Assembly (NCBI RefSeq): GCF_002282855.1
Contig: NZ_NRIR01000007.1
Span: 62,001-126,000, forward strand
DNA: 64,000 bases
Direction: 5' to 3'
Source: Paraferrimonas sedimenticola
Lineage (GTDB): Bacteria > Pseudomonadota > Gammaproteobacteria > Enterobacterales > Shewanellaceae
A model generated the notes under the pieces. That model was given only the letters and a program-made list of their open reading frames with translations. It did no database searches and was not told the DNA's origin. A program made the translations under genes and the position numbers. Positions within the stretch are counted from its first letter, which is position 1. The number at the start of each line of letters is the position of its first letter. This document shows positions 46,520 through 55,490 of the stretch, piece by piece.

Positions 46520-49120
46520 CTAATACCCATTTCCCGTAAGAATGGGGGTTTGCGGCAGGTCGATCCAGACCTGGTCCATAATTTTGGGTTCGTTTGCATT
46601 GCCACCACCAAAGGCCCAAGCGCTGGCATTTGGCGCCAGTGGACGCAAGTCCCCTTCTCCAGCTCTATCCCAGCTGGTGACGTACAGTCTGACACCATAC
46701 CAAGACTGGATACCAAAGGCGCGGGAATCATAGTGCAAAGTGATTTGCTTCGCAGATTTGTCCACTTTGACCACAGGAACTGGGGTGAGGGGCTGGCCTA
46801 TGTGCTTTTGGTCGGCACCTTGGGTGTCATAAAGGGCGTTGCCCCACCCAAAGATTCGGTGGCCAATGTGCCAGCGCGACTGATTCGGCATCTGTGCATC
46901 AAGTTCCGGCAATTGGCGCAGTCCTTCACTGCTCGCCTGCTTACCAAGGTCAAAAAAGATGGCAAAGCTGACGTTGTCAAAACCGTTGGTGGGCTGCCAG
47001 TTATCGCTGATTTCAGCCATGGTCAGTGTCAGCTGCATAATTCGCCCAGCCGCTTGGACCTCGGCGGCCACTATGTCTCTTTGCTCACCACTGGCGGCGT
47101 GAGTCGGCGAGCGATACTTGCCGTTTGGCCCCTTGGCATCACCGGCTTTAGCGCTGGCTTGAACCCTGATTTGCGCCTGCTCCACCCGAGTGGTCAGGAT
47201 CACCGGCTCGCTCACTTGGCCGAATTCCGGCGAATAAAGCTGCAAACTTACCGAACGCTCGCCCAAATCGCTTACTGGCAAAGTCCATTGCCAAGCGCCT
47301 TGATTGTCGACTAACAGTTCTTGTGCGCTTGCGAGCTCGCCGTCCACCAACATAAACAGCGCTGCATCGCCACCGCTAAAGCGGCCTTTGATGACAGTAT
47401 TCTGGGTCAGTACTTTTTGCGCGGGCTTTATAACCGTCATTTCAACCTTGGCTGAATTCGCAGCAACCGCTTCACCGCTGATTCGATACACTCGAATCGC
47501 ACGAGCGGGCAGTTCTAAGGTATCCAAGCCCGGCTGCGGCTTGGCTTGCTCCACATACCCTTGAGTCTCATCAAATAGGGGTTGCAGGGTTTTACCATTG
47601 AGCCCCAAACCACTGGCCAGTCGCGGCGAGTCAGCGCTATTAAACAACACTAAGATAGTGTCGTTCTGATAGCTGCGAGTGTATGCAATCACCCCAGCGC
47701 CGCTGGTCTCAGCGCTGAGTAACTTAAAATCCCCTCGAGTCAGCGCTTTTTGCGATGTACGCAGACGAGCTAAATCCGCAATAAAGCGAAACAAGGGGCT
47801 TTGAGTGTCAAACTGGTCATTATCGTTAGCATAACCGCCAGCAAACATAGCGCGCCTGGTTTGCACAAAGCCTTGTTCATCGCCTTGGTAGATCACCGGA
47901 ATACCGGCAAAGGTAAAAATGGTGGCCAGCGCTTGCTTAAACGCCGGAATAGAACCCGATGCTAAAAAGCGGGCGGTGTCGTGGTTGTCGACGAAGTTGG
48001 GGATCACGTACGGGTCTGGATACACCGCCATCGCCTGCTCTAGGCGATAGCCCAACTGGGCGGCCGGTTGGCCTTGGGCGAAGACTCGGGACAGTTCGAA
48101 ATACAGCGGAAAGCCAATCACCGAATTGAGTTCGGGCTTGGCGTCACTACCTAAAAAGCTGACCAGTTTACGCTCACCAGCGTTGTCCATGGGTGCTGAG
48201 CCATCAAAAATCTCACCAAAGGCTAAGAAATGCTCGCGACCGGTCTCGCGAGCCTTGGCAAATACCCCGTCATCGCTGTGTAGAAAATCGTTCCAAAAGT
48301 CGTGCTCCACGTATTTGGCGGTATCGACGCGATAGGCATCCACCCCCACTTGATCAATCCAGTAGCGGTAGCTGTCTTTTAACACCTGGCGTACTTTCGG
48401 GTTTGAGGTGTTGATGTCCGCCAAGCTGGCTAGCTGATAGGTAAACTCTTGAACTGGGTCTTGGTAGTCCTGAATGGACGGCGTCCAGTGGTATGCATTC
48501 GTTTGCACATGCTCTGAATTATTGCGGTCAACATGGGCAAAAGGCGCTTGTGTCGGGAAGCGATTACCGGGGTGTTCTTCGTTGAACAGCGCAAAGTTTT
48601 TGGCGGTATCATTGGGGTCGTACTCGCCGTCATAACCAAAGTAATTTCCTGTGTGATTCACCACTATGTCTTGAATCAGATACATATCGCGACCATGGAG
48701 TTGGCGCGATAAACGCTGATAATCCTGCAAGCTGCCATAGTGCTCGTCCACCTGCATAAAGTTGCGCGCCCAGTAACCGTGATAACCGCCGTAACTGCCG
48801 CGGGGATACCACCATTGATTGGCCACCGGCGGGGTTAACCACAGCGCCGTCGCGCCTAAGGCCTGAATGTAATCCAATTGGGCACTGATCCCGCGCAGAT
48901 CGCCACCGCTGTAATGACTTCCCTTACTCGGGTCATACACCCCTGCCCCTTGGTCATTATTGTGCGGGTCGCCGTCGTTAAAGCGGTCAGTGAGCACAAA
49001 GTAGATGACCTGATCGCGCCAGTCAGGTGATGGCACGTGCAAAGGGCCCAATGGCTGCGCTGCCACCTGAGCACAAGCCATCAGGCTCAATCCAGAAATC
49101 AGAGGTTTTAGCAGGGACAT
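46520..49120 (-). CDS. GH13 alpha-amylase with C-terminal glucodextranase-like module, exported
   Basis: 866 residues with a signal peptide ending about AAA/QP (CAQVAAQ). Catalytic motifs: DIVVNH (151-156), YRVDT with D266, FGEIFD with E303 and VDNHD with D381. After the barrel and C-domain (to about 555) comes a beta domain and then a segment (about 655-866) with GPNGKYRSPT and DQVWIDL. This segment resembles the C-terminal domain of glucodextranases and pullulanase-like enzymes, which often binds glucans or the surface. It follows TBDR gene 1 but a terminator lies between. Confidence 0.9.
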   Translation of the reverse strand: MSLLKPLISGLSLMACAQVAAQPLGPLHVPSPDWRDQVIYFVLTDRFNDGDPHNNDQGAGVYDPSKGSHYSGGDLRGISAQLDYIQALGATALWLTPPVANQWWYPRGSYGGYHGYWARNFMQVDEHYGSLQDYQRLSRQLHGRDMYLIQDIVVNHTGNYFGYDGEYDPNDTAKNFALFNEEHPGNRFPTQAPFAHVDRNNSEHVQTNAYHWTPSIQDYQDPVQEFTYQLASLADINTSNPKVRQVLKDSYRYWIDQVGVDAYRVDTAKYVEHDFWNDFLHSDDGVFAKARETGREHFLAFGEIFDGSAPMDNAGERKLVSFLGSDAKPELNSVIGFPLYFELSRVFAQGQPAAQLGYRLEQAMAVYPDPYVIPNFVDNHDTARFLASGSIPAFKQALATIFTFAGIPVIYQGDEQGFVQTRRAMFAGGYANDNDQFDTQSPLFRFIADLARLRTSQKALTRGDFKLLSAETSGAGVIAYTRSYQNDTILVLFNSADSPRLASGLGLNGKTLQPLFDETQGYVEQAKPQPGLDTLELPARAIRVYRISGEAVAANSAKVEMTVIKPAQKVLTQNTVIKGRFSGGDAALFMLVDGELASAQELLVDNQGAWQWTLPVSDLGERSVSLQLYSPEFGQVSEPVILTTRVEQAQIRVQASAKAGDAKGPNGKYRSPTHAASGEQRDIVAAEVQAAGRIMQLTLTMAEISDNWQPTNGFDNVSFAIFFDLGKQASSEGLRQLPELDAQMPNQSRWHIGHRIFGWGNALYDTQGADQKHIGQPLTPVPVVKVDKSAKQITLHYDSRAFGIQSWYGVRLYVTSWDRAGEGDLRPLAPNASAWAFGGGNANEPKIMDQVWIDLPQTPILTGNGY

Positions 49121-49173
49121 AATTCAGTATTCCATTAACAAAGTTCAGCCAGTATAGGCCGAAACTCATCGCA

Positions 49174-49211
49174 TAAAAAAACACCCCAGCCACAAAGGCT
49201 GAGGTGTTGTA
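49174..49211 (-). terminator. Intrinsic terminator after TonB receptor 1
   Basis: ACACC-c-CAGCC / GGCTG-a-GGTGT stem, loop ACAAA, with seven T on the minus strand. It may only partly stop transcription into the amylase gene that follows 50 bp on. Confidence 0.8.
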
Positions 49212-49235
49212 GGTAAGCAAACTAATTTAGGTTGC

Positions 49236-52034
49236 TTAGAAGGTGTAGCTTACGCCCAACATGAAGTTACGGCCGTATAGCTGGTAGTCCTTAATCTGAC
49301 TTGGGTGGTTTTCGTAAGTCACGAATTCCTGGTTGGTCAGGTTGGTACCTTGCAGGTACACAGTCAGACCGTATAGCGCGTCGATACCAGACTCAGAGAA
49401 GTCGTAACCGATTTGCGCGTCAACCAAGGTTTCACCTTTCACGAAACGCATGTCGCGAGCCAGCGATACGCCAGACACTTCACCTAGGAAGTCGCTGCGG
49501 TAGCGAGCAGATACACGCGCCTGGAAGCCAGCGTTTTCATAGTAAACCGTCGCGTTAGCGGTTTTCTCAGACAGCCCTGGTAGAGCAATTGGGTCAGAAT
49601 CTTTGGTTTCGCGAACTTTAGACTGGTTGTAAGCACCGTTGATGATCAAACCAAATGGTTCTAAGGCATCGTGCAGCAGTTCACCGTTTAAGTGGGCAGA
49701 GAATTCTAGGCCGCGAATGTAACCACCTTCGCCGTTAGCGTAGGTATTCACGTAACCCTCGCGCATATTTGGCTGTGGGTCGGGCACAGTAATATCGCTA
49801 AAGTCACCAATGACTTGTTGGCTGTATACGTGGTTTTCCAATTGCTTGTAGAAAGCACCAACGGCGACGTAGCTGCTACCGAAGTACACTTCGTAACCCA
49901 AGTCATACTGCCAAGCCATCCAAGGCTTAAGGTGAGGATTTCCAGAGTTTGCGCTCCAAGGGGAATTCTCGATATCAGTGCTATTGGACTTTTCAGCGTC
50001 GTAATTCACATCAGAGCTGGCTTTCATTTGGTCCATACGGGCACGGGCCAAAGTACGAGCCGCCGCCAGACGGATTTGATGACCATCGATCACTTGATAG
50101 CTCAGGTTCAAGCTGGGCAATAGTTCGGTGTAGTTGGTGCCATCAGTTACATTCTGCTTAACCACTTTACCGTCGTTGATGTTGCTGCGGATACCGTCTG
50201 AAGACTGGTCAGTGTGAACCACTTGAACACCTACGTTACCCAGCAAAGGACGACCAGCGATTTCGCTGTCGATATCAGCTTTCACAAACGCAGTGGTCAC
50301 TTTCTCGGTCACGCCCCAGTTCTCTACCGAGCGACCCAGCTCTACGTCAGCAGCGTTGATGCCGGTGTAGTAACCGTCGCGAAGTAGCGCACGTGAGTCA
50401 TACGACAACATATTGCCAAGGCCGATGAAGCCTAGGTTTGTTGGGTCGAGCAAGTACTGAGTTGGAATCGCGTTTGGCGTAACACCGCGGGCACCTAGCT
50501 TATCTTCGTTTACTGCTAGGTAGGTGCCAGTGTAGTCCTTAACCTTAGAACGCTCAGAGTAATTCAACCCCACACGAACTGCAGAAATGAAGCTATTGTC
50601 AGTAGTGTAAGTGGTTGAAAAACGTGCCGAACTAAGTTCGTCTTTGGTGGTACCTTCGTTGATAAAGCCGTCTTGCCCTAATGGAACCGCGTTATTGCCC
50701 CAGTTATAAGGGCCACCTAAACCGATGTAGGCAGGATTGTCTAACTCTAGGTTAGGATGCGGGATAAATACCGGGCCGCGATCGGTCATCTTGAAACCTA
50801 GGTCCAGACACATTGGATCATTCGCACAGCCATCTTGCGCGTTTCGGCTAGAAGAGGCATAGGACTCAAAAGCCCACTTGCGACGGTCCGCTTTAGAGTG
50901 AGCGATGTCTAGCTCAACTGACCACTTGTCATTGATTTCGTATGCATTGTTCCAGCCCACCGACAGAACATCTGACTTGGTTTCGGTAATATCGTTGCGA
51001 AGCATGAGCTTTTGATTCTTCAAAACGCCTTCGGTAACAACACCATTACGGCTGTTAATTACTTCAAAGCCGTTATTACCAGAACCGTTACCCCAGTGGG
51101 CGCCGGGGATTTCTACGCCGCGCAGAATCTGCTCATCGTCAAACTTGGAGTAAAACACGTCCAACACAGAATGAAATTTGTCGTTTGGCTTGAATTCGAA
51201 CACACCCATGAAACCATCGCGTTCAAGGACTGATGAGCGAACATAAGGCTTAGCGCCTCCCATAATGGTACGATCGTCTCGCTCACATTTTCCGTCGTTG
51301 GCATCGCCTTCAGAACAAACTTCTGGGTAACCCCAGATGTGCATGCGCTCTTCTTGGTTTGGCGACTTCATGCGCGCATAACCAAGGGCGATACCAATGG
51401 TGTCATCGGCAAACTGGTCGATGTAAGAAATCGAACCGCGGTAACCTTTGTCGGTACCGTCAGGGTTCAGCGCACCCATGTCGTTTTGCTCGCCTTTTAA
51501 GTTAACTACCAAGGCTTGCTCGCCATGCGCCAATGGGCGCACGGTGCGCATGTCCACAGTACCACCGATGGCTTGCGCTAATACGCCTGCATCTGGAGTC
51601 TTGTAAACAACAGCACCGTTAAGAAGTTCGGAAGGGTATTGGTCTAATTCAACACCGCGGTTATCAGAAATGGTCACCTGCTCACGGCCGTTCAAAGTCG
51701 CGGTGGTGAAGTCTGGCGCTAGGCCACGAATAGAGATTACGTTGGCGCGACCGTCTAGACGTTGCGCAGTTACGCCTGGAAGGCGAGCTAGCGACTCAGC
51801 AATCGATACGTCTGGCAGTTTACCAATGTCTTCGGCAGAAACCGCTTCAACGATAGAGGTGTTGCTCATTTTCTCCATCTGCGATGCGGCCATTGAGGCG
51901 CGAATACCTTTAACTTGAATTACTTCAACAGCTTGCTCGGCTTGTGCAGCAGTTTGGTCTTCAGCCGCGTAGGCTGAAACGGAAACACCTGCAGCCAACA
52001 AGGCCATAGTGATAACGCTTGGCTTGAATGACAT
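49236..52034 (-). CDS. TonB-dependent receptor 1, probable maltodextrin receptor
   Basis: 932-residue outer-membrane receptor. Signal peptide (VITMALLAAGVSVSAYA), TonB-box-like VEVIQVKGIRAS, plug domain (EDIGKLPDVSIAESLARLPGVTAQRLDGR...ISIRGLAPDF) and a 22-strand barrel ending GVSYTF with C-terminal Phe. Its linkage to amylases and its MalA-like plug suggest maltodextrin import. It is a close paralogue of receptor 2. Strong GGAAGGAAG ribosome site. Confidence 0.93.
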   Translation of the reverse strand: MSFKPSVITMALLAAGVSVSAYAAEDQTAAQAEQAVEVIQVKGIRASMAASQMEKMSNTSIVEAVSAEDIGKLPDVSIAESLARLPGVTAQRLDGRANVISIRGLAPDFTTATLNGREQVTISDNRGVELDQYPSELLNGAVVYKTPDAGVLAQAIGGTVDMRTVRPLAHGEQALVVNLKGEQNDMGALNPDGTDKGYRGSISYIDQFADDTIGIALGYARMKSPNQEERMHIWGYPEVCSEGDANDGKCERDDRTIMGGAKPYVRSSVLERDGFMGVFEFKPNDKFHSVLDVFYSKFDDEQILRGVEIPGAHWGNGSGNNGFEVINSRNGVVTEGVLKNQKLMLRNDITETKSDVLSVGWNNAYEINDKWSVELDIAHSKADRRKWAFESYASSSRNAQDGCANDPMCLDLGFKMTDRGPVFIPHPNLELDNPAYIGLGGPYNWGNNAVPLGQDGFINEGTTKDELSSARFSTTYTTDNSFISAVRVGLNYSERSKVKDYTGTYLAVNEDKLGARGVTPNAIPTQYLLDPTNLGFIGLGNMLSYDSRALLRDGYYTGINAADVELGRSVENWGVTEKVTTAFVKADIDSEIAGRPLLGNVGVQVVHTDQSSDGIRSNINDGKVVKQNVTDGTNYTELLPSLNLSYQVIDGHQIRLAAARTLARARMDQMKASSDVNYDAEKSNSTDIENSPWSANSGNPHLKPWMAWQYDLGYEVYFGSSYVAVGAFYKQLENHVYSQQVIGDFSDITVPDPQPNMREGYVNTYANGEGGYIRGLEFSAHLNGELLHDALEPFGLIINGAYNQSKVRETKDSDPIALPGLSEKTANATVYYENAGFQARVSARYRSDFLGEVSGVSLARDMRFVKGETLVDAQIGYDFSESGIDALYGLTVYLQGTNLTNQEFVTYENHPSQIKDYQLYGRNFMLGVSYTF

Positions 52035-52104
52035 TACTTCCTTCCCCTTTGGAAATCATTTCATTGTTATTGTTTTAACTGCGCTTGAATTCGCAGATGT
52101 CAGG

Positions 52105-52133
52105 ATACTAAGCAAGCTTGCTCACATTTCCAA
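52105..52133 (-). promoter_or_regulatory. Promoter of TonB receptor 1
   Basis: TTGGAA (52128-52133) and TAGTAT (52105-52110), 17 bp apart, minus strand. The operator lies 6 bp upstream of the -35. Confidence 0.65.
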
Positions 52134-52139
52134 AACCAA

Positions 52140-52153
52140 TGCATACGTATTCA
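52140..52153. promoter_or_regulatory. Maltodextrin operator site 2
   Basis: TGCATACGTATTCA, identical to site 1, centred about 48 bp upstream of the inferred transcription start of receptor 1. Confidence 0.75.
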
Positions 52154-52345
52154 GTCACAAAAACGCATCCTCGGAAGCGAATCTGTAAAAATCTCGTCAA
52201 GATTGCGATCCAGCTCGGTAAACGAAAAATAGAGCAAATATTCGACTCGTTTTATAAGTGGATGAGTTGCAATAATTTATTGAGGAACTACTGAACAAGC
52301 CCGAAGGAACTGACTCTCCGGCCAATTGTTAAATCCGCCGGATAT

Positions 52346-52384
52346 AAAAAACCTCCGCCAAATTACTCTGGCAGAGGTTTTTGT
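52346..52384 (-). terminator. Intrinsic terminator after TonB receptor 2
   Basis: AAAACCTC-c-GCCA / TGGC-a-GAGGTTTT hairpin with A-rich flank, giving a T-run on the minus strand. Confidence 0.8.
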
Positions 52385-52403
52385 TAGGGAGAGGTAAACT
52401 AAC

Positions 52404-55160
52404 TTATAGGCTGTAACTGAAACCTAACATGTAGTTGCGGCCATAAACCTGATAATCACGGATTTGGCGAGCATCTTCGTTCTGGTAGGTAACAAACGGT
52501 TCGTTGGTCAGGTTGTTAACCTGAAACAGTACCGACAGACCGTATAAGGCATCGATGCCAGACTCAGAGAAGTCGTAACCGACTTGGGCATCAACCACGG
52601 TTTCTGCTTTAACAAATACCGGGGTACGCGCTAGCGACAAGCCAGTCACTTCACCTAGGAAGTCAGAGCGGTAACGAGCGCTAACACGGCCTTGGAAACC
52701 ATAGTTCTCGTAGTAAAGCGTAGCGTTGGCCACTTTCTCAGACAAACCAGGTAGCTTGGTAGGCTCTGAGTCGTTGGTCTCTTTCACTTCAGATTTGGTG
52801 TAAGAACCACTTAGAATCACACCAAAACCTTGCAGCGAATCGGTTAGCATCTCACCGGTAAAGTGACCGGAAAGCTCGATGCCCTGAACATAACCACCTT
52901 TGCCATTGGCCGGTACGTTTACGATACCTTCACGCAATTCTGGCTGTGGATCTGGTACCTGAAACTGGCTGAAGTCATACAACACGCCATCGCTAAAGAT
53001 GTAGCTATCCAATTTCTTGTGGAATACACCAGCTGCGACATAACCGCCATCAAGGTAGTACTCGTAGCCCAAGTCGAACTGCCATGCCATCAATGGACGC
53101 AGTTTCGGGTTACCACCATCACCACTCCAAGGCGAGTTCTCAATGTCCACGCTACCCGCCAGACTTGGGTCATAGCTCAAATTCAAACCAGCGTTCATCT
53201 GGTCCATACGCGGACGAGACATGGTGCGCGCAGTAGCAAAACGCAGCATTTGGCTGTCGGCCACTTCGTAGCTCAAGTTCAAGCTAGGCAACCACTCAGT
53301 AAAGGTATCGCCACCGGTAGAAGGCTGCAGTGAAACTGTGCCATCGTCGTTTTGCGTCACCGCAAAACCAGTCGACGACTGCTCGGTACGCACCATTTGC
53401 AAACCGAAGTTACCGGTTAGCATACGCTCAGCCAGCGAGGTGTCGATGTTAGCCATTGCAAATGCGGTAGTGGCTTTCTCTTTCACGCCCCAAGAGTTGG
53501 TCGCACGGCTAGCAACGGTCAAACCTTCGCTGGTTTCTGTGTAGAAGCCAGAGTTATACAGGCCTAGCGCGTCGTAGCTCAGAATGTTACCCATGCCGAT
53601 AAAGCCCAAAGAGGTTGGGTTTAGCAGGAACTGTGACGGCACAGGCGTCTGTGCTGGGTAGTCTTTTAGGGTCAGGAAGAAGCCGCGGTCCTCTTTCGAT
53701 TTGTCACGCTCGGTGTAGTTAACACCCACTTTTACGCTAGCGATAGGACCGTTGTCGATGATGCGCTGAACGCTGGCGCGAACCGCTTTTAGCTCATCTT
53801 TGATTTCTGGAGTGTTGATGAAACCGTCCTGCGCATCACCAGGGACAGTCACATTGTTACCCCAGTTGAATGGACCACCTAGCTGAACCAGGCTTGGATC
53901 GGCGTAGTTGATGCCCGGCATAAAGGTCGCGCCGCGCTCGCCATTCATTTGGAATGGAAGATCTTCACATCCGCCAGGAGTACAACCCGCGCCACGGCTG
54001 GTACCGGCATAGGTTTCCAAACCCCAGTCCTTACGGTCGGCTTTGGAGTAGGCCAAGTCGATTTCGGCGTTCCAGTTGGCATTGAATTCGTAGCTGTTGT
54101 TCCAGCCAATGCTGAAGGTATCCGCTTCACGACGGTTAACGTCGTTGCGAACCAAGACCTTAGAATTCAGGATGGTACCTGAAGTGACTAGGCCATTTTC
54201 AGTAACGGCATTACCGATACCATCGTTGGCCCAACCTGCACCCCATTGACCTGGGATTTCAGTACCGCGCAAGATTTGAGTGTCATTGAATTTGGCGTAA
54301 TACACGTCCAGCATAGAGCGGAACTGGTCGTTTGGCTGGAACTCGATAACGCCCATTACACCGTCGCGCTCAAGCAAACTAGAACGAACGTATGGCTTAG
54401 CGCCACCCAGCACTAGTGGGTTGTCTTCGTTGTAATCCAGGTTTGGATAACCCCAGGCATTCCAACGCTCTTCTTGGTTTGGCGAGTACAGCTTGGCGTA
54501 ACCAATAGCGATACCCACTGTGTCGTCGGCAAACTGGTCAACGTAAGAGATACTGCCGCGATAGCCAGTATCTTTGCCGTCCGGGTTCAGTTTACCTAGA
54601 TCGTTTTGTTCACCGCGCAAGTTAACCGTGAAGGCTTGCTCACCAAAAGCCAGTGGGCGAATGGTTTGTAGGTCGATGGTGCCACCTAGAGCCTGAGCGG
54701 TCACGGTTGCGTCAGGGGTCTTATAAACCACAACGCCGTTAATAAGCTCTGATGGGTATTGGTCAAATTCCACGCCACGGTTATCACCAATGGTTACCTG
54801 CTCGCGGCCATTAAGGGTGGCAGTGGTGAAATCAGGTGCAAGACCACGAATAGAGACCACGTTGGCACGGCCATCCAGACGCTGCGCCGCCAAACCTGGC
54901 AAACGAGCCAAAGACTCAGCAATAGAAACGTCAGGTAGCTTACCGATTTCTTCGGCAGAAATGGCTTCAACAATCGAACTGTTTTCCATTTTCAGCTGCT
55001 GCGAACGAGCCATTGAGCCGCGAATACCTTTGACGGTAATCACTTCTACTTTCTCATCCTGTGCGCCGGCTGTCGCATCGGCTTCGTTGGCATGGGCCAT
55101 GCTGCAGCAACCGGCTGCGGCCAATGCCAGCGTCAACATGCTGGGCTTAAAGTGTGACAT
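52404..55160 (-). CDS. TonB-dependent receptor 2, probable maltodextrin receptor
   Basis: 918 residues with signal peptide (MLTLALAAAGCCSMAHA), TonB-box-like EVITVKGIRGS, a plug nearly identical in wording to receptor 1 (EEIGKLPDVSIAESLARLPG) and a barrel. It ends LGFSYSL, so the usual terminal Phe read by the BAM complex is Leu here. Divergence from receptor 1 lies mainly in the extracellular loops, which suggests a different oligosaccharide length or linkage. The two arose by duplication. Confidence 0.93.
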   Translation of the reverse strand: MSHFKPSMLTLALAAAGCCSMAHANEADATAGAQDEKVEVITVKGIRGSMARSQQLKMENSSIVEAISAEEIGKLPDVSIAESLARLPGLAAQRLDGRANVVSIRGLAPDFTTATLNGREQVTIGDNRGVEFDQYPSELINGVVVYKTPDATVTAQALGGTIDLQTIRPLAFGEQAFTVNLRGEQNDLGKLNPDGKDTGYRGSISYVDQFADDTVGIAIGYAKLYSPNQEERWNAWGYPNLDYNEDNPLVLGGAKPYVRSSLLERDGVMGVIEFQPNDQFRSMLDVYYAKFNDTQILRGTEIPGQWGAGWANDGIGNAVTENGLVTSGTILNSKVLVRNDVNRREADTFSIGWNNSYEFNANWNAEIDLAYSKADRKDWGLETYAGTSRGAGCTPGGCEDLPFQMNGERGATFMPGINYADPSLVQLGGPFNWGNNVTVPGDAQDGFINTPEIKDELKAVRASVQRIIDNGPIASVKVGVNYTERDKSKEDRGFFLTLKDYPAQTPVPSQFLLNPTSLGFIGMGNILSYDALGLYNSGFYTETSEGLTVASRATNSWGVKEKATTAFAMANIDTSLAERMLTGNFGLQMVRTEQSSTGFAVTQNDDGTVSLQPSTGGDTFTEWLPSLNLSYEVADSQMLRFATARTMSRPRMDQMNAGLNLSYDPSLAGSVDIENSPWSGDGGNPKLRPLMAWQFDLGYEYYLDGGYVAAGVFHKKLDSYIFSDGVLYDFSQFQVPDPQPELREGIVNVPANGKGGYVQGIELSGHFTGEMLTDSLQGFGVILSGSYTKSEVKETNDSEPTKLPGLSEKVANATLYYENYGFQGRVSARYRSDFLGEVTGLSLARTPVFVKAETVVDAQVGYDFSESGIDALYGLSVLFQVNNLTNEPFVTYQNEDARQIRDYQVYGRNYMLGFSYSL

Positions 55161-55280
55161 GGTCTCTCCCCTTGGGTGTTATTAGAGTAATTTTTTGACC
55201 GGTACCGCTTCGCACCTTGATGGGGCAAGTTGCCTAACGCCTGCCTCATTACGGATCTCACCGGAACATTTCATTAACAG

Positions 55281-55310
55281 ATGGTAAACAGCATGTAACA
55301 AATCGAACAA
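55281..55310 (-). promoter_or_regulatory. Promoter of TonB receptor 2
   Basis: TTGTTC (55305-55310) and TACCAT (55281-55286), 18 bp apart, minus strand. The operator begins 5 bp upstream of the -35, the same arrangement as at sites 1 and 2. Confidence 0.55.
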
Positions 55311-55315
55311 ACTTG

Positions 55316-55329
55316 TGCATACGTATTCA
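55316..55329. promoter_or_regulatory. Maltodextrin operator site 3
   Basis: TGCATACGTATTCA, identical to sites 1 and 2. Confidence 0.75.
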
Positions 55330-55432
55330 TTCACAAAAGCTAACTCAATGAATCCTATAGAATTTGATCTAGGCCTTATTTCACAAGGGTTTGCGGGCAG
55401 TTTTACAGAACAGGATAAAAACTAGGCAAGGC

Positions 55433-55480
55433 TGAAGAAAAAGGCCGATGGTGCGTCATTTTGGCGCCATCGACCTAGGT
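55433..55480 (-). terminator. Intrinsic terminator after the halogenase gene
   Basis: On the minus strand GTCGATGGCGCC pairs imperfectly with GCaCCATCGGC, followed by CTTTTTCTTC. Confidence 0.75.
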
Positions 55481-55490
55481 TTTTGCTTTT

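Larger units (their letters stand above)
52035..52403. other. Regulatory gap between the two TonB receptor genes
   Basis: 369 bp with no gene. It contains the receptor 1 promoter and operator (52105-52153) and the receptor 2 terminator (52346-52384). I see nothing definite in 52155-52340. Confidence 0.7.
55161..55490. other. Gap upstream of TonB receptor 2
   Basis: 330 bp with no gene. It holds the receptor 2 promoter and operator (55281-55329) and the terminator of the halogenase gene (55433-55480). Confidence 0.7.
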
